Source: Peptoniphilus_A genitalis
GTDB taxonomy: Bacteria > Bacillota > Clostridia > Tissierellales > Peptoniphilaceae
DNA length: 64,000 nucleotides
Assembly: GCF_949769225.1 (NCBI RefSeq)
Contig: NZ_CATKPB010000001.1
Direction: 5' to 3' (one strand)
Part shown: in pieces, positions 33,079 to 42,250 of the stretch
Layout of the letters: every line of letters starts with the position of its first letter
How positions within the stretch are numbered: the stretch's first letter is position 1
Position numbers and translations under genes: made by a program
Notes under the pieces: model-generated
Databases searched by the model: none
What the model saw: the letters and a program-made list of their open reading frames with translations, nothing else
Told to the model about the DNA's origin: nothing

Positions 33079-35082
33079 ATGAAAAATAGCAAGAAGAGAT
33101 TATTGATAGCAGGTCTTGCATCTAGCATGGTCTTATCCATGGCAGTTCCAACTTTTGCCTGCACAGGTATTATCGTTGGTAAAGACCTAACTACTGATGG
33201 TTCTTTTATCTTTGGAAGGACTGAAGACTACCAAAGAAATAGGACTATGAGACTTGTAACTCACCCACGTGGAGAAATCAAAAAGGGTGACAAGTTGGTT
33301 GATGTCAACAATGGATTTACATACATACACAAGGAAGATTCTTTGAAGTTTTTCTCAACTCCAGACTCTTCCAAGAAGCCAAAAGACATGGAACAAGGTG
33401 TCTATGATGCAGCTGGCTACAACGAAGCAGGTGTAGGTATCTTCTGTACAGTTTCTGCTGACCCATCAGACGAAGTCTTAAAGGCTGATCCTTTTGTAAA
33501 AGATGGGGTCAATGAAGCAAGTATGACAACTTTCTTACTTGCACACGCAAAATCAGCTAGGGGCGCAATTGAACTTTTGGCAAAAACTATTGATGAGCAA
33601 GGTGCGTCAATGGGTGACATTGTTGCCTTTGGCGACCAAGATGAAGTTTGGTACATGGAAATTTACACTGGCCACCAATATGTTGCCATTAAGTATCCTG
33701 CCGACAAATTTAGTATCTTCCCTAACGATTTTTGGCTAGGTGGCGTTGACCTTAAGGACAAGGAAAATGTAATTGCATCAAAAGACATAGTCGAAGTTGC
33801 AAAGAAGGCAAAGACTTATAAGGAAACTGCTGATGGTCTTATGGACATGGCTGGATCCTATGGTCCTAAGGAAATTGCAGATACATCTCGTTCAAGAGTT
33901 TGGTCTGGTATCCACGACCTTGACCCTAACTCAAAGCTTCCTTACGATGCAAAGAGATTTGATTTGTTAAACGACCTATCTGAAGGCAGTGAAAAAATAG
34001 ACATCACTCATGCATTAAATGTATTTAGAAATAGACTTGATGGAACTGAATTTACTCCATCAGACAACAAAGCTGAAAGAAAGGCAAACCCTAAGACTCA
34101 CAAGAGACCAATTGGATCCATTAACACAATGCAAGCCCACATCTTCCAAATTAAGAAGGGTTATCCAAAGGAAGCTCCAGGTCTTATGTGGATGACTCTA
34201 GGAAGTCCTCTTAACATTCCTTGGATTCCAATTTTCCCTGACATCAACGACTCTACTCCTGAAGCAAAAAATGATTCACCAGTTTACGATGCAAATTCAT
34301 ACTATTGGGTTGGCTCATCAGTTAATGATTTAGTTTCTGGCAACAGAGAAGCTCTTGGCGAATCAACAAGAAAAACTGTAACAGACTTTGAAGCTAAAAT
34401 CATGAAGGACCTTCCTCAAGTTGAAAAGGAATGGATTGAACTTTATTCTAAGGACAAGGCAAAGGCTGCAGAATTCTCTACTGCTAAGACAATGGAATGG
34501 GAAAAAGAAGTTTTTGACCTAGAAAAGGGACTACAAAAAGAACTTTCACAAGTTTCTAAGGCCGACTTAATTGATCACTGGGCAAGAAATCCTATTATCG
34601 ATGCCATCAACAAGAAGTTAATGGTTGGTACAAGTGACCTTAAGTTCTCTCCAAATGAAAAAATCACTCGCGGAGAATTTATCACTATACTTGGAAGACT
34701 TGGCAAGGTTGATACAAAGAAATATGCTGAAGTTAAGGACAAGAACATCGAAGCTGGCAAGTTCTACACTGAATACATGAACTGGGCTGTTGAAAATAAA
34801 CTTCTTCCAAAGACTTCTAAAGCTATGGCTAATGAAGCCATCACTCGTGAAGAAATGGCTTACACTTTGGCAGCTTATCTAAAATTAATGGGCGACGACA
34901 CTTCAACTCTTAAGATGGTAGTCTTTGATGACCAAAAGGAAATCTCTGACTGGGCTCTTGGCGAAATTGAATTCCTAGTTAACAAGGGAATCCTAAGTGG
35001 AACTACTAACAACAAGTTCTCACCTAAGGCAAACTTAACAAGGGCAGAAGTAGCACAAATAATTTCAAAGCTTAATAAGTAA
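33079..35082 (+). CDS. C69-family dipeptidase with C-terminal SLH domains
   Basis: A 667-residue exported, wall-anchored peptidase. Residues 1-27 are a signal peptide ending PTFA. The next residue, Cys28 in CTGIIVGKDLT, is the N-terminal nucleophile of the Ntn-hydrolase C69 family, so signal cleavage itself would expose the active site. Family motifs follow: GRTEDYQRNR, AAGYNEAGVGIF, ESW-like EVWYMEIYTGHQY and HAHIFQ-like MQAHIFQIKKG. Residues about 495-667 hold SLH domains (WARNPIIDAINKKLMVG; WALGEIEFLVNKGILSG). Expected role: dipeptide breakdown at the cell surface. GGAGG site present. Confidence 0.92.
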   Translation: MKNSKKRLLIAGLASSMVLSMAVPTFACTGIIVGKDLTTDGSFIFGRTEDYQRNRTMRLVTHPRGEIKKGDKLVDVNNGFTYIHKEDSLKFFSTPDSSKKPKDMEQGVYDAAGYNEAGVGIFCTVSADPSDEVLKADPFVKDGVNEASMTTFLLAHAKSARGAIELLAKTIDEQGASMGDIVAFGDQDEVWYMEIYTGHQYVAIKYPADKFSIFPNDFWLGGVDLKDKENVIASKDIVEVAKKAKTYKETADGLMDMAGSYGPKEIADTSRSRVWSGIHDLDPNSKLPYDAKRFDLLNDLSEGSEKIDITHALNVFRNRLDGTEFTPSDNKAERKANPKTHKRPIGSINTMQAHIFQIKKGYPKEAPGLMWMTLGSPLNIPWIPIFPDINDSTPEAKNDSPVYDANSYYWVGSSVNDLVSGNREALGESTRKTVTDFEAKIMKDLPQVEKEWIELYSKDKAKAAEFSTAKTMEWEKEVFDLEKGLQKELSQVSKADLIDHWARNPIIDAINKKLMVGTSDLKFSPNEKITRGEFITILGRLGKVDTKKYAEVKDKNIEAGKFYTEYMNWAVENKLLPKTSKAMANEAITREEMAYTLAAYLKLMGDDTSTLKMVVFDDQKEISDWALGEIEFLVNKGILSGTTNNKFSPKANLTRAEVAQIISKLNK

Positions 35083-35105
35083 GTTAATAAAACTTGGTAA
35101 ATTTA

Positions 35106-35138
35106 AAAATCCTAGGCGTAAAAACCTAGGATTTTTTT
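35106..35138 (+). terminator. Terminator of the C69 dipeptidase gene
   Basis: AAATCCTAGG/CCTAGGATTT stem with an eight-base loop and seven T. Confidence 0.85.
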
Positions 35139-35184
35139 GTTTATTAAATATTAAATTTGCAAGAGCTTTAAATTTTATCTTTCT

Positions 35185-36141
35185 TTAAAGTGAGAAGTCT
35201 ATCTCTGGACCTATTGGCACTATCTTATTTGGATTTATCAAGTCGTGGGACATGTAGTAGTGGGTCTTGATGTGGTCTAAGTCTACTGTCTCTGCCACGC
35301 CCTCCATGTTGTAAATAACTCTTGTGTATCTCCAAATATTTTCATAAGAAGTGAGGGGTCTTAGGTTGCACTTGAAGTGACCAAAATAAACTGGGTCAAA
35401 GCGAACTATAGTGGTAAAGAGTCTTATGTCTGCTTCTGTAAACCTATCGCCAACTAAAAACTTATTCTTTGATAAGATTTCTTCTATCCTATCTAGGGCT
35501 TCAAATACATTTTTTGCTTCCTCTTGGTAAACTTCTTGCTTAGTTGCAAAGCCCGCCTTGTAAACTCCGTTGTTGATCCTGTCATATACAAAGTCGTTTA
35601 TCTCATCTATCTCATCTCTAAGCTCTTCTGGATAGAAGTCTCCCTCTTTTGCCCCCAAGTCGTCAAAGGCGTGGTTGAAGATCCTAATTATTTCCGATGA
35701 CTCGTTGTTGACGATTTTTTCTTCTTTTGTGTCGTAGAGAACTGGCACAGTTACCCTGCCAGTGTAGTCTGACTTCACATGGGTGTAAAGCTCATGAAGG
35801 CACTTAAAGCCATGAACCTTGTCCTCTGTTGCACCTGGATAGTCTCCAAAGGTCCAACCCTTGTCATACATAAGTGGACTTACAATTGAAAGACCAACTA
35901 GATCTTCAAGTCCCTTGAGCTTCCTAACCATTAGGGCCCTCGCTGCCCAAGGACAAGCTAGGGAAACATAAAGGTGGTATCTTCCCTTTTCTGCTGGGTA
36001 GGCCTTCCTGTCCTCATCATCAATTTTTCCGTCCTTTGTTATCCAGTCCCTAAAGGAGGAGTCCTTCCTAACAAACTTTCCTCCAGTTGATTCTGTGTCA
36101 TACCATTCATCAACCCATTTACCTTCTACTAATAATCCCAT
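35185..36141 (-). CDS. Glutathionyl-hydroquinone reductase-like (Xi-class GST)
   Basis: A 318-residue protein of the PcpF/YqjG/ECM4 group. The N-terminal thioredoxin fold has the catalytic Cys63 in SLACPWAAR, followed by the family's TVPVLYDTKEEKIVNNESSEIIR. The helical C-terminal domain carries KFLVGDRFTEADIRLFTTIVRFDPVYFGHFKCN, a very conserved stretch. Known members reduce glutathionyl-hydroquinones. Glutathione use has not been shown for this kind of anaerobe, so the natural thiol is open. The second ATG (36141) fits the GGAG site; the first is too close. Confidence 0.88.
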   Translation of the reverse strand: MGLLVEGKWVDEWYDTESTGGKFVRKDSSFRDWITKDGKIDDEDRKAYPAEKGRYHLYVSLACPWAARALMVRKLKGLEDLVGLSIVSPLMYDKGWTFGDYPGATEDKVHGFKCLHELYTHVKSDYTGRVTVPVLYDTKEEKIVNNESSEIIRIFNHAFDDLGAKEGDFYPEELRDEIDEINDFVYDRINNGVYKAGFATKQEVYQEEAKNVFEALDRIEEILSKNKFLVGDRFTEADIRLFTTIVRFDPVYFGHFKCNLRPLTSYENIWRYTRVIYNMEGVAETVDLDHIKTHYYMSHDLINPNKIVPIGPEIDFSL

Positions 36142-36212
36142 GTTCATCTCCTTTTCTCTCTCTAAATTTTTCTAACTATACTTATACTTTACCCCTGCAA
36201 AATTTTTGCAAT

Positions 36213-36237
36213 CAAAAAAGGCGGCTCATGCCGCCTT
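36213..36237 (-). terminator. Terminator of ftsH
   Basis: AAGGCGGC/GCCGCCTT stem with four-base loop (36218-36237) and TTTTTT on the minus strand. Confidence 0.88.
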
Positions 36238-36247
36238 CTTCAAAATC

Positions 36248-38077
36248 TTATTCTTCTTCAAAGTTCTTGTACTTTGATAAAATTTCCATAAATTGTTTGC
36301 CAGTTATTGTTTCTTCTTCTAACAAGAATTCAGAAAGTTCCTTCATGGCATCCCTATTGTCTGCAATTAATTGTCTTGCCTTGTCTTGGGCTGATTTCAC
36401 AATCTTAACCATGAGGTCGTCAATTTCTTTTCTAGTTTCTTCAGAACAGTTCATGTTTCCATTGTCGCCCATGTATCGTGAGCCAGAATCTTGGAACTTA
36501 ACCATGCCAAACTCGTCAGCCATACCATACTGTGTGATCATGGACCTTGCAGTCTCTGTTGCCTTCTCTATGTCGTTGGCTGCACCAGTGGAAACTTCGT
36601 TAAAGATAACTTCTTCTGCTGCACGTCCTCCACAAAGCGTTGTGATGTGGTTAATTAAATCCTCTCTTGTGTAGAGATTTTTTTCATCCTTAGGCACCTG
36701 CATAGTATAACCTAGGGCTCCTGAAGTCCTTGGGATAATTGTAATTTTTTCCACAGGCTCAGACCCAGTTTGTAGAGCTGCAACAAGGGCGTGACCAATT
36801 TCGTGGTAGGCAACCCTCTTCTTTTCTTCTGGAGAAAGGATGTCTTGCTTTCTTTGGGCACCTGCAATTACAACTTCAATTGACTCTTGGATGTCCTCTT
36901 GACGGACCTTGTCGTGACCCATCCTAACTGCACGAAGGGCCGCTTCGTTTAAGATATTTGCAAGTTGGGCACCTGATGCACCGGCAGTTGACCTTGCAAT
37001 AAGTGAATAGTCAATGTCATCTTCCATCTTGTAGGACCTAGCATGAACCTTTAAGATTTCAATCCTGTCCTTTAAAGTTGGGAGCTCAACCCTAATTTGT
37101 CTGTCAAACCTTCCTGGTCTAAGTAGGGCTGGGTCAAGGATCTCGGGCCTATTAGTTGCAGCAAGCATTACAATTCCAATGTTGCCGTCAAATCCGTCCA
37201 TCTCAGTCAAAAGTTGGTTAAGAGTTTGCTCTCTTTCATCATTGCCAGAAATTCCTGCTGAATCTCTCTTCTTACCAATAGTATCAATTTCGTCAATAAA
37301 AATAATACATGGGGCATTCTTTTTCGCTTCATCAAAGAGTTCCCTTACCTTAGCTGCACCACGTCCCACAAACATTTCCACGAATTCAGAACCTGCTATG
37401 GAGAAGAAGGGAACGTGGCTTTCCCCAGCTACTGCCCTGGCAAGTAGGGTCTTACCAGTTCCTGGAGGGCCAACAAGTAGGGCGCCCTTAGGGCACTTGG
37501 CACCAATGTCTGTGTATTTTTTTGGATTTTTTAAGTAGTCCACGATTTCCACCAGGGACTCCTCTGCCTCTTCTTGACCTGCAACGTCATCAAAGTTTAC
37601 AGTCTCGCCACTTGGTTCGTACTTTTCAATTTTCTTTCCGCCACCAAAGATGCCACCGCCAAGATTTTGCATCCTCTTAGTCATTGCTCTTTGTAGCAAG
37701 AAGAATAGTAGGATTGGGAATCCCCAAGTCATTACAAAGTTCATAAATAAGCTTGGCTTTTCTGGGATTTCAGAAGAGTATTCAACACCCTTTTCTTCAA
37801 GGTCTTTAACTATGTCTGGATCTTCCATCTTCCCAGTCTTGTAGATTTTTTTGTCATCCTTAAGCTTGTAGAGGATTTGGTCTTGCTTAAAGCTTACCTC
37901 TTCGATTTTATTCTGGCTCAAGTTCTTCCTAAAGTCTGAATAAGAAGAACCCTCTATACTGTTTTGTGTCACCATTGGCAATATCAACCAGTTTAGGGCA
38001 AAGACTGCCAAGATTGAAATCAAGTAATATCTAAGTAAATTATATCTGGGCCTCTTGTTGTTGTCCTTATCTTCCAT
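36248..38077 (-). CDS. ftsH: FtsH membrane AAA+ zinc metalloprotease
   Basis: A 609-residue membrane protease that degrades misassembled membrane proteins and some regulators. It has membrane helices near residues 16-36 and 108-128, the AAA+ domain with Walker A GPPGTGKT, Walker B IIFIDEID and the second region of homology RPGRFDRQ, then the protease domain with zinc site HEIGH and later ligand region. The pore motif FVEMFVGRGAAKVR is present. AGGAGG precedes the ATG. It stands alone between two terminators. Confidence 0.96.
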   Translation of the reverse strand: MEDKDNNKRPRYNLLRYYLISILAVFALNWLILPMVTQNSIEGSSYSDFRKNLSQNKIEEVSFKQDQILYKLKDDKKIYKTGKMEDPDIVKDLEEKGVEYSSEIPEKPSLFMNFVMTWGFPILLFFLLQRAMTKRMQNLGGGIFGGGKKIEKYEPSGETVNFDDVAGQEEAEESLVEIVDYLKNPKKYTDIGAKCPKGALLVGPPGTGKTLLARAVAGESHVPFFSIAGSEFVEMFVGRGAAKVRELFDEAKKNAPCIIFIDEIDTIGKKRDSAGISGNDEREQTLNQLLTEMDGFDGNIGIVMLAATNRPEILDPALLRPGRFDRQIRVELPTLKDRIEILKVHARSYKMEDDIDYSLIARSTAGASGAQLANILNEAALRAVRMGHDKVRQEDIQESIEVVIAGAQRKQDILSPEEKKRVAYHEIGHALVAALQTGSEPVEKITIIPRTSGALGYTMQVPKDEKNLYTREDLINHITTLCGGRAAEEVIFNEVSTGAANDIEKATETARSMITQYGMADEFGMVKFQDSGSRYMGDNGNMNCSEETRKEIDDLMVKIVKSAQDKARQLIADNRDAMKELSEFLLEEETITGKQFMEILSKYKNFEEE

Positions 38078-38110
38078 CTTATAAACCTCCTTAAGGGATG
38101 AAATTTTTTA

Positions 38111-38136
38111 AAAATAAAAACCGGATAAAAATCCGG
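38111..38136 (-). terminator. Terminator of nrdB
   Basis: CCGGAT/ATCCGG stem with a four-base loop, then TTTTTATTTTT on the minus strand. Confidence 0.82.
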
Positions 38137-38153
38137 CTTAAATCTCTTTCTTA

Positions 38154-39194
38154 TTAAAGGTCATCTTCAATTACAGAAGATTTTGAATATGCAGATGGTC
38201 TTGCTTCAAAGAAGTCTGTCTTAATTTGATTTGGATCAGAATATTCGCTAACCCACTTCATTGATTCTGGCTCATCGATATTTTCATCAAAGAGGTTACC
38301 AAAACCAAGATTTCTGGAACGCAAGTTGCCAAGGTACATGATGTAATCTTCAATCATCTTTTCATTGAGACCCTTAATTTCATCGCCTATGACATACTTA
38401 CCCCAAGCAATCTCTTCCTCAACACCCTTTTTAAGCATTTCTTTATATTTCTCTATATTTTCATCTGTAAATATTTCTGGCTCTTCCTTTTTCATCTCAA
38501 GGATGATGCTTCTGAATAACCAAAGGTGAGTGTTCTCGTCCCTGTTGATGTATCTGATTTCAGACACTGTGCCAGGCATCTTGCCCATTCTTCCAAGATT
38601 GTAGAAGAAGGAGAAGCCTGAGTAGAAGTAAATCCCTTCAAGGATGTAGTTAGCAATTAGGGCCTTCATAAAGTTATCCAAGTTTTCATTTTCGTAGAAG
38701 TCTTGGTATTGGTCCCCAATAAATTTGTTTCTCTTTAATAGGACTTCGTCATCCTTGTATTGGTAGAGTATTTCTTCCCTTTCTTCTGGAGAACAAATTG
38801 TGTCCAAGATGTAGGAATAAGATTGAGAGTGGATGGACTCTTGGTAACCTTGGATTGAAAGGCAAAGGTTGATTTCATTTGCCGTTACATAGGATTGTAG
38901 CTTTGGTATCTGAGCAGTTTGCAGTGAATCAAGATAAATCAAAAAGGATAAAATCTTGTCATAGGCAGTTTTTTCAGCCTTGTCGAGTTCCCTGTAGTCC
39001 TTCACGTCTTGGGAAAGATTAATTTCCTCTGGTATCCAAAAGTTGTTCATAGCTTGGCGGTACCAATCACTTGTCCAGCTGTACTTCAAGTTGTTGAAGT
39101 CATTTAGGTTTGTTGTGTTGCCATTGATGACCCTTCTCTTGGAAGTTTCAATGTCTCCTTTTTCATTAAAGAGACCTCTTTTTGAAAGTTGCAT
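38154..39194 (-). CDS. nrdB: Class Ia ribonucleotide reductase, beta subunit
   Basis: A 346-residue R2 protein that houses the diiron-tyrosyl radical used by NrdA. Metal-ligand motifs are in place: YQESIHSQSY (ExxH plus the nearby radical Tyr) and INRDENTHLWLF (ENxH). The C-terminal tail, acidic and aromatic-poor, would bind NrdA. AAGGAGG precedes the ATG. The gene follows nrdA after a 239-base gap filled by an 18-bp repeat array. Confidence 0.94.
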   Translation of the reverse strand: MQLSKRGLFNEKGDIETSKRRVINGNTTNLNDFNNLKYSWTSDWYRQAMNNFWIPEEINLSQDVKDYRELDKAEKTAYDKILSFLIYLDSLQTAQIPKLQSYVTANEINLCLSIQGYQESIHSQSYSYILDTICSPEEREEILYQYKDDEVLLKRNKFIGDQYQDFYENENLDNFMKALIANYILEGIYFYSGFSFFYNLGRMGKMPGTVSEIRYINRDENTHLWLFRSIILEMKKEEPEIFTDENIEKYKEMLKKGVEEEIAWGKYVIGDEIKGLNEKMIEDYIMYLGNLRSRNLGFGNLFDENIDEPESMKWVSEYSDPNQIKTDFFEARPSAYSKSSVIEDDL

Positions 39195-39239
39195 ATTTCC
39201 TCCTTAATAATAATTTTTAACGCTTTTCTAAATATTTAT

Positions 39240-39437
39240 GACTTTATAGGTATCTATGACCCTATAAAGTTTTATAACTTAATAAAAGTTTACGACTCTG
39301 TAAGAATTTGTGACTTCATAAAAATCTACGACTCTGTAGATATTTACGACTTTATAACAAATTGTGACTTCATAAAAGTTTACAAGCCTATAGAAGTTTG
39401 TAATTTTGTAAAAAATTGTAACTTTACAATAATTTAT
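39240..39437 (-). repeat. Eleven tandem 18-bp repeats between nrdA and nrdB
   Basis: Eleven units, each exactly 18 bases, running without a gap from 39240 to 39437. The consensus on the plus strand is GACTTTATAAAAGTTTAC, with ACTT and AAGT forming a small inverted repeat inside each unit. The last unit overlaps the nrdA stop codon. Because 18 is a multiple of three the plus strand stays open (86 codons), but there is no ribosome site to suggest a gene. Confidence 0.9.
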
Positions 39438-41962
39438 GAGGCGCAATAATCGCAGTCTTCAACCTCTAAAGACTTACTTCTCACATAATAAACTGACTTT
39501 AACTTTTCCTTGGCTGCCTTAATATAAAGGTTTAGGATCTTTCTCATTGTGAAGTCAGTTGTTATATAGAAGTTAATAGACTGAGCCTGGTCAATGTGTC
39601 TTTGCCTAATAGCTGCAGCCTCGATTACAAAGTTTTGGTCAAGCTCGTGAGCATTTTCATAGAGCCAGAAGCTTTGTGGTGTCAAGTCTGGTGCAACCCT
39701 TGGAAGGATTGAGCCCTTCTTTTCTTCCAAGAAATACCTATTCATAACTGGGTCAACACCTGCGCTTGTTGCAGCAATAATTGAAGTAGAACCAGTTGGG
39801 GCAATTGCCATGATGTAACCATTTCTAAGTCCGTTGGCCTTGACATCTTCTCTTAATTTATTCCACTTTGCGTCCTTGTAGTCACGAAGGTCGAAGTATT
39901 TTCCGTTTTCCCAATCAGAACCCTCAAAGAAGTCGTAAGATCCCTTTTCCTTGGCAATTTCCATAGAGGCAGTAACTGCGTGGAAGTTTATCCTTTCATA
40001 AAGGTCGTCTGCCCACTTCAAGTGGTCTTCTATATCAGAAAATGCCATGCCAGCCTTTACAAGGGCGTGGTGATAACCAGAAGTTCCAAGACCTATGGAC
40101 CTGTACTTCCTATTTGTCACCTTGGCATAAGGGATTGGGTAGTAGTTAAGGTCAATAACATTGTCAAGAGCCCTTACAGTTGTGGCAACAATGTCCTTTA
40201 ACTCCTTGTCATCTTCAAGGTCAATATTTCCAAGAACAAGAGAAGCTAGATTACAAACAACAAAGTCACCTGGCTTAGTCTTTGTCACAATGACTTCGTC
40301 CCCGTCTTCTGTTTCTATTGTAGTATCTAGAGTTTCAATTGCAGACATGTTTTGCATGATTTCCGTACATAGGTTTGAAGAGTAAATCATACCAACGTGC
40401 TTGTTTGGATTCATCTCGTTTACATTGTCCCTGTAGAAGGCAAAAGGTGTGCCCGTTTCAGTAAGTGACTTGATAATAAGTCTAACAAGGTCCTTTACAG
40501 ACATTTCACGACGAGAGATAGATTCATCTTCAATACATTCTCTGTACTTTTCTTCCCATTCCTTGCCGTAAAAGTCCTCAAGAGAATAGCCTTTCTTTGC
40601 AAGAACTTCGTGGGGATCAAACATATACCAAGTTGCGTTGATGTCCTTCTCTGCCAATTCAAAAAATAAATTAGGATAGGAAATAGCAGGGAAGATGTCG
40701 TGGGCCTTCATCCTGTCGTCCCCATTATTGGTACGAAGTTGTAAGAACTCTGGGATGTCCTTGTGCCATGCATCAAGATAGCAGGCAACAGAACCTTGAC
40801 GAACTCCCAGTTGATCAACAGCAACAGCAGTGTCATTAGCAAGTTTTATCCACCTTATAACACCACCAGCAACCCCCTTGAAGCCCCTGATGTCAGAACC
40901 AGTTGCACGAACCTTACCAAAGTAAAGTCCCATGCCGCCACCATGCTTAGAAATTTGGGCGAAGTTGTCAATGGAACGATAAATTCCCTTTAGGGTATCT
41001 GGCACTGTGTCAATAAAACAGGAAGAAAGTTGGTTGTATGGCTTTCTAGCATTAGACATAGTTGGTGTGGCTACAGTAACCTTTAGGCTAGAGTAAATGT
41101 CGTAGAACTTCTTAGCCCAATAAATCCTGTTTTTCTCAGGGATGGCAAGGTGCATGGCAATTCCCATAAACATCTCTTGGATAGATTCCACAAACCTGCC
41201 GTCGTGGCTCCTAATTACATACCTCTTAATTAAGAGGTCAAGACCAGAATAATTTAAGAGTCTGTTTCTTGAATTATCAATATAATCTTCCAGCTCAAGA
41301 ATATCTTCCTTAGAATAATTTTCTAGGATGTATTTGCCGTAAAGACCCCTTTCAGTTAAAAAGACAATCTTTTCGTAGAAATTGTTGATCTTAAACTCTT
41401 CTAGGTTTGCCTTGATTTTCTTTTCAAGGTCGTAATTTAAGAAAAGGGCTGCGATAAATTCCCACCTGGGGGCATCCTTGTCTGTTAACTCACTTGCCGC
41501 CTTAATAATCTCAGAAAGATATGCATCTTGACTTTGGTCCTTCTTCACAAAGGATTCGAACTTCTTGTACAAGTTCTCAAGCTCGTACTTCTTTGGGTCG
41601 TAAGTCTTTCTCACAAACTTCAAAATCTTTAGGACCTTGTCATCAGTGATGTAGTTGGCGAACTTGTCTAAAATTTGCCTTTCTTCAGAATGTCTATTTC
41701 TGTAAAGGATGTAGGCCTTTACAACTTCGATTTCCTTCTCATCAATTAGCTTTAACTCAACTAAGTCCTGAATCTCTTCCACAGTTGGCGGATTCTTTGG
41801 ATCATAGTTTTTTAATAAGCTTTCCTTGATATCAAGGGCATAAGCATTAATGACAGAATCAACATAGGACTTTCCAACAGAGTCAAAGGCTTTTTCGATG
41901 GCATTCTTTATCTTTAAATGATCGAAATCAACCTCTCTCTTATCTCTTTTTAATATTTTCAT
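39434..41962 (-). CDS. nrdA: Class Ia ribonucleotide reductase, alpha subunit
   Basis: An 842-residue R1 protein that reduces ribonucleotides to deoxyribonucleotides. Residues 1-90 are an ATP-cone for allosteric control (KRDKREVDFDHLKIKNAIEKA). Catalytic parts: SSCFIDTV with the first redox Cys, SSNLCTEI with the radical Cys and Glu, VCNLASLVLG with the second redox Cys, and the C-terminal CDYC pair that shuttles electrons from thioredoxin-type donors. The start has a GGGGG ribosome site. Confidence 0.95.
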   Translation of the reverse strand: MKILKRDKREVDFDHLKIKNAIEKAFDSVGKSYVDSVINAYALDIKESLLKNYDPKNPPTVEEIQDLVELKLIDEKEIEVVKAYILYRNRHSEERQILDKFANYITDDKVLKILKFVRKTYDPKKYELENLYKKFESFVKKDQSQDAYLSEIIKAASELTDKDAPRWEFIAALFLNYDLEKKIKANLEEFKINNFYEKIVFLTERGLYGKYILENYSKEDILELEDYIDNSRNRLLNYSGLDLLIKRYVIRSHDGRFVESIQEMFMGIAMHLAIPEKNRIYWAKKFYDIYSSLKVTVATPTMSNARKPYNQLSSCFIDTVPDTLKGIYRSIDNFAQISKHGGGMGLYFGKVRATGSDIRGFKGVAGGVIRWIKLANDTAVAVDQLGVRQGSVACYLDAWHKDIPEFLQLRTNNGDDRMKAHDIFPAISYPNLFFELAEKDINATWYMFDPHEVLAKKGYSLEDFYGKEWEEKYRECIEDESISRREMSVKDLVRLIIKSLTETGTPFAFYRDNVNEMNPNKHVGMIYSSNLCTEIMQNMSAIETLDTTIETEDGDEVIVTKTKPGDFVVCNLASLVLGNIDLEDDKELKDIVATTVRALDNVIDLNYYPIPYAKVTNRKYRSIGLGTSGYHHALVKAGMAFSDIEDHLKWADDLYERINFHAVTASMEIAKEKGSYDFFEGSDWENGKYFDLRDYKDAKWNKLREDVKANGLRNGYIMAIAPTGSTSIIAATSAGVDPVMNRYFLEEKKGSILPRVAPDLTPQSFWLYENAHELDQNFVIEAAAIRQRHIDQAQSINFYITTDFTMRKILNLYIKAAKEKLKSVYYVRSKSLEVEDCDYCAS

Positions 41963-41971
41963 AAATCCCCC

Positions 41972-42015
41972 ATATAGTAGAATTTTTATTTATAAGTTTT
42001 TAAATACTACTATAT
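41972..42015 (-). promoter_or_regulatory. Leader inverted repeat before nrdA
   Basis: Perfect nine-base arms ATATAGTAG/CTACTATAT (42007-42015 and 41972-41980) with a 26-base loop, the inner arm touching the GGGGG ribosome site of nrdA. It could hide that site or be a protein-binding site. It does not match the NrdR box well. Confidence 0.45.
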
Positions 42016-42155
42016 ATTACCATAAACAAAATTTTATAAATAGCTTTAAAGTAGATAAAAAATAAACTTAGTAATTTGTTTTTTTATTATAAAGCTGTGA
42101 CTTTTTTTATTTTTCAACCTATCTTATATAAAAATTCACTTCAAACTAGACTTAT

Positions 42156-42180
42156 AAAAAAAGAAGCCTGGCTTGGCTTC
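42156..42180 (-). terminator. Second terminator after the stalk-domain lipoprotein
   Basis: GAAGCC/GGCTTC stem, six-base loop and seven T on the minus strand, 28 bases beyond the first terminator. Confidence 0.7.
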
Positions 42181-42207
42181 CTATTAAAATTAATATGCGT
42201 TTTGAAT

Positions 42208-42239
42208 ACAAAAAATCCCAAGAGGCTTGCTCTTGGGAT
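42208..42239 (-). terminator. First terminator after the stalk-domain lipoprotein
   Basis: Ten-base-pair stem ATCCCAAGAG/CTCTTGGGAT with a five-base loop and TTTTTT on the minus strand. Confidence 0.87.
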
Positions 42240-42250
42240 AATTTTTTATC

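Noticed and set aside
39240..39437. CRISPR array
   Set aside because: Units are 18 bases with no spacers, and no cas genes are present.
39189..39449. 86-codon plus-strand frame with YDFIKI-like repeats
   Set aside because: It only reflects the 18-bp repeat array; the repeat period keeps the frame open, there is no ribosome site and it overlaps both nrdB and nrdA.
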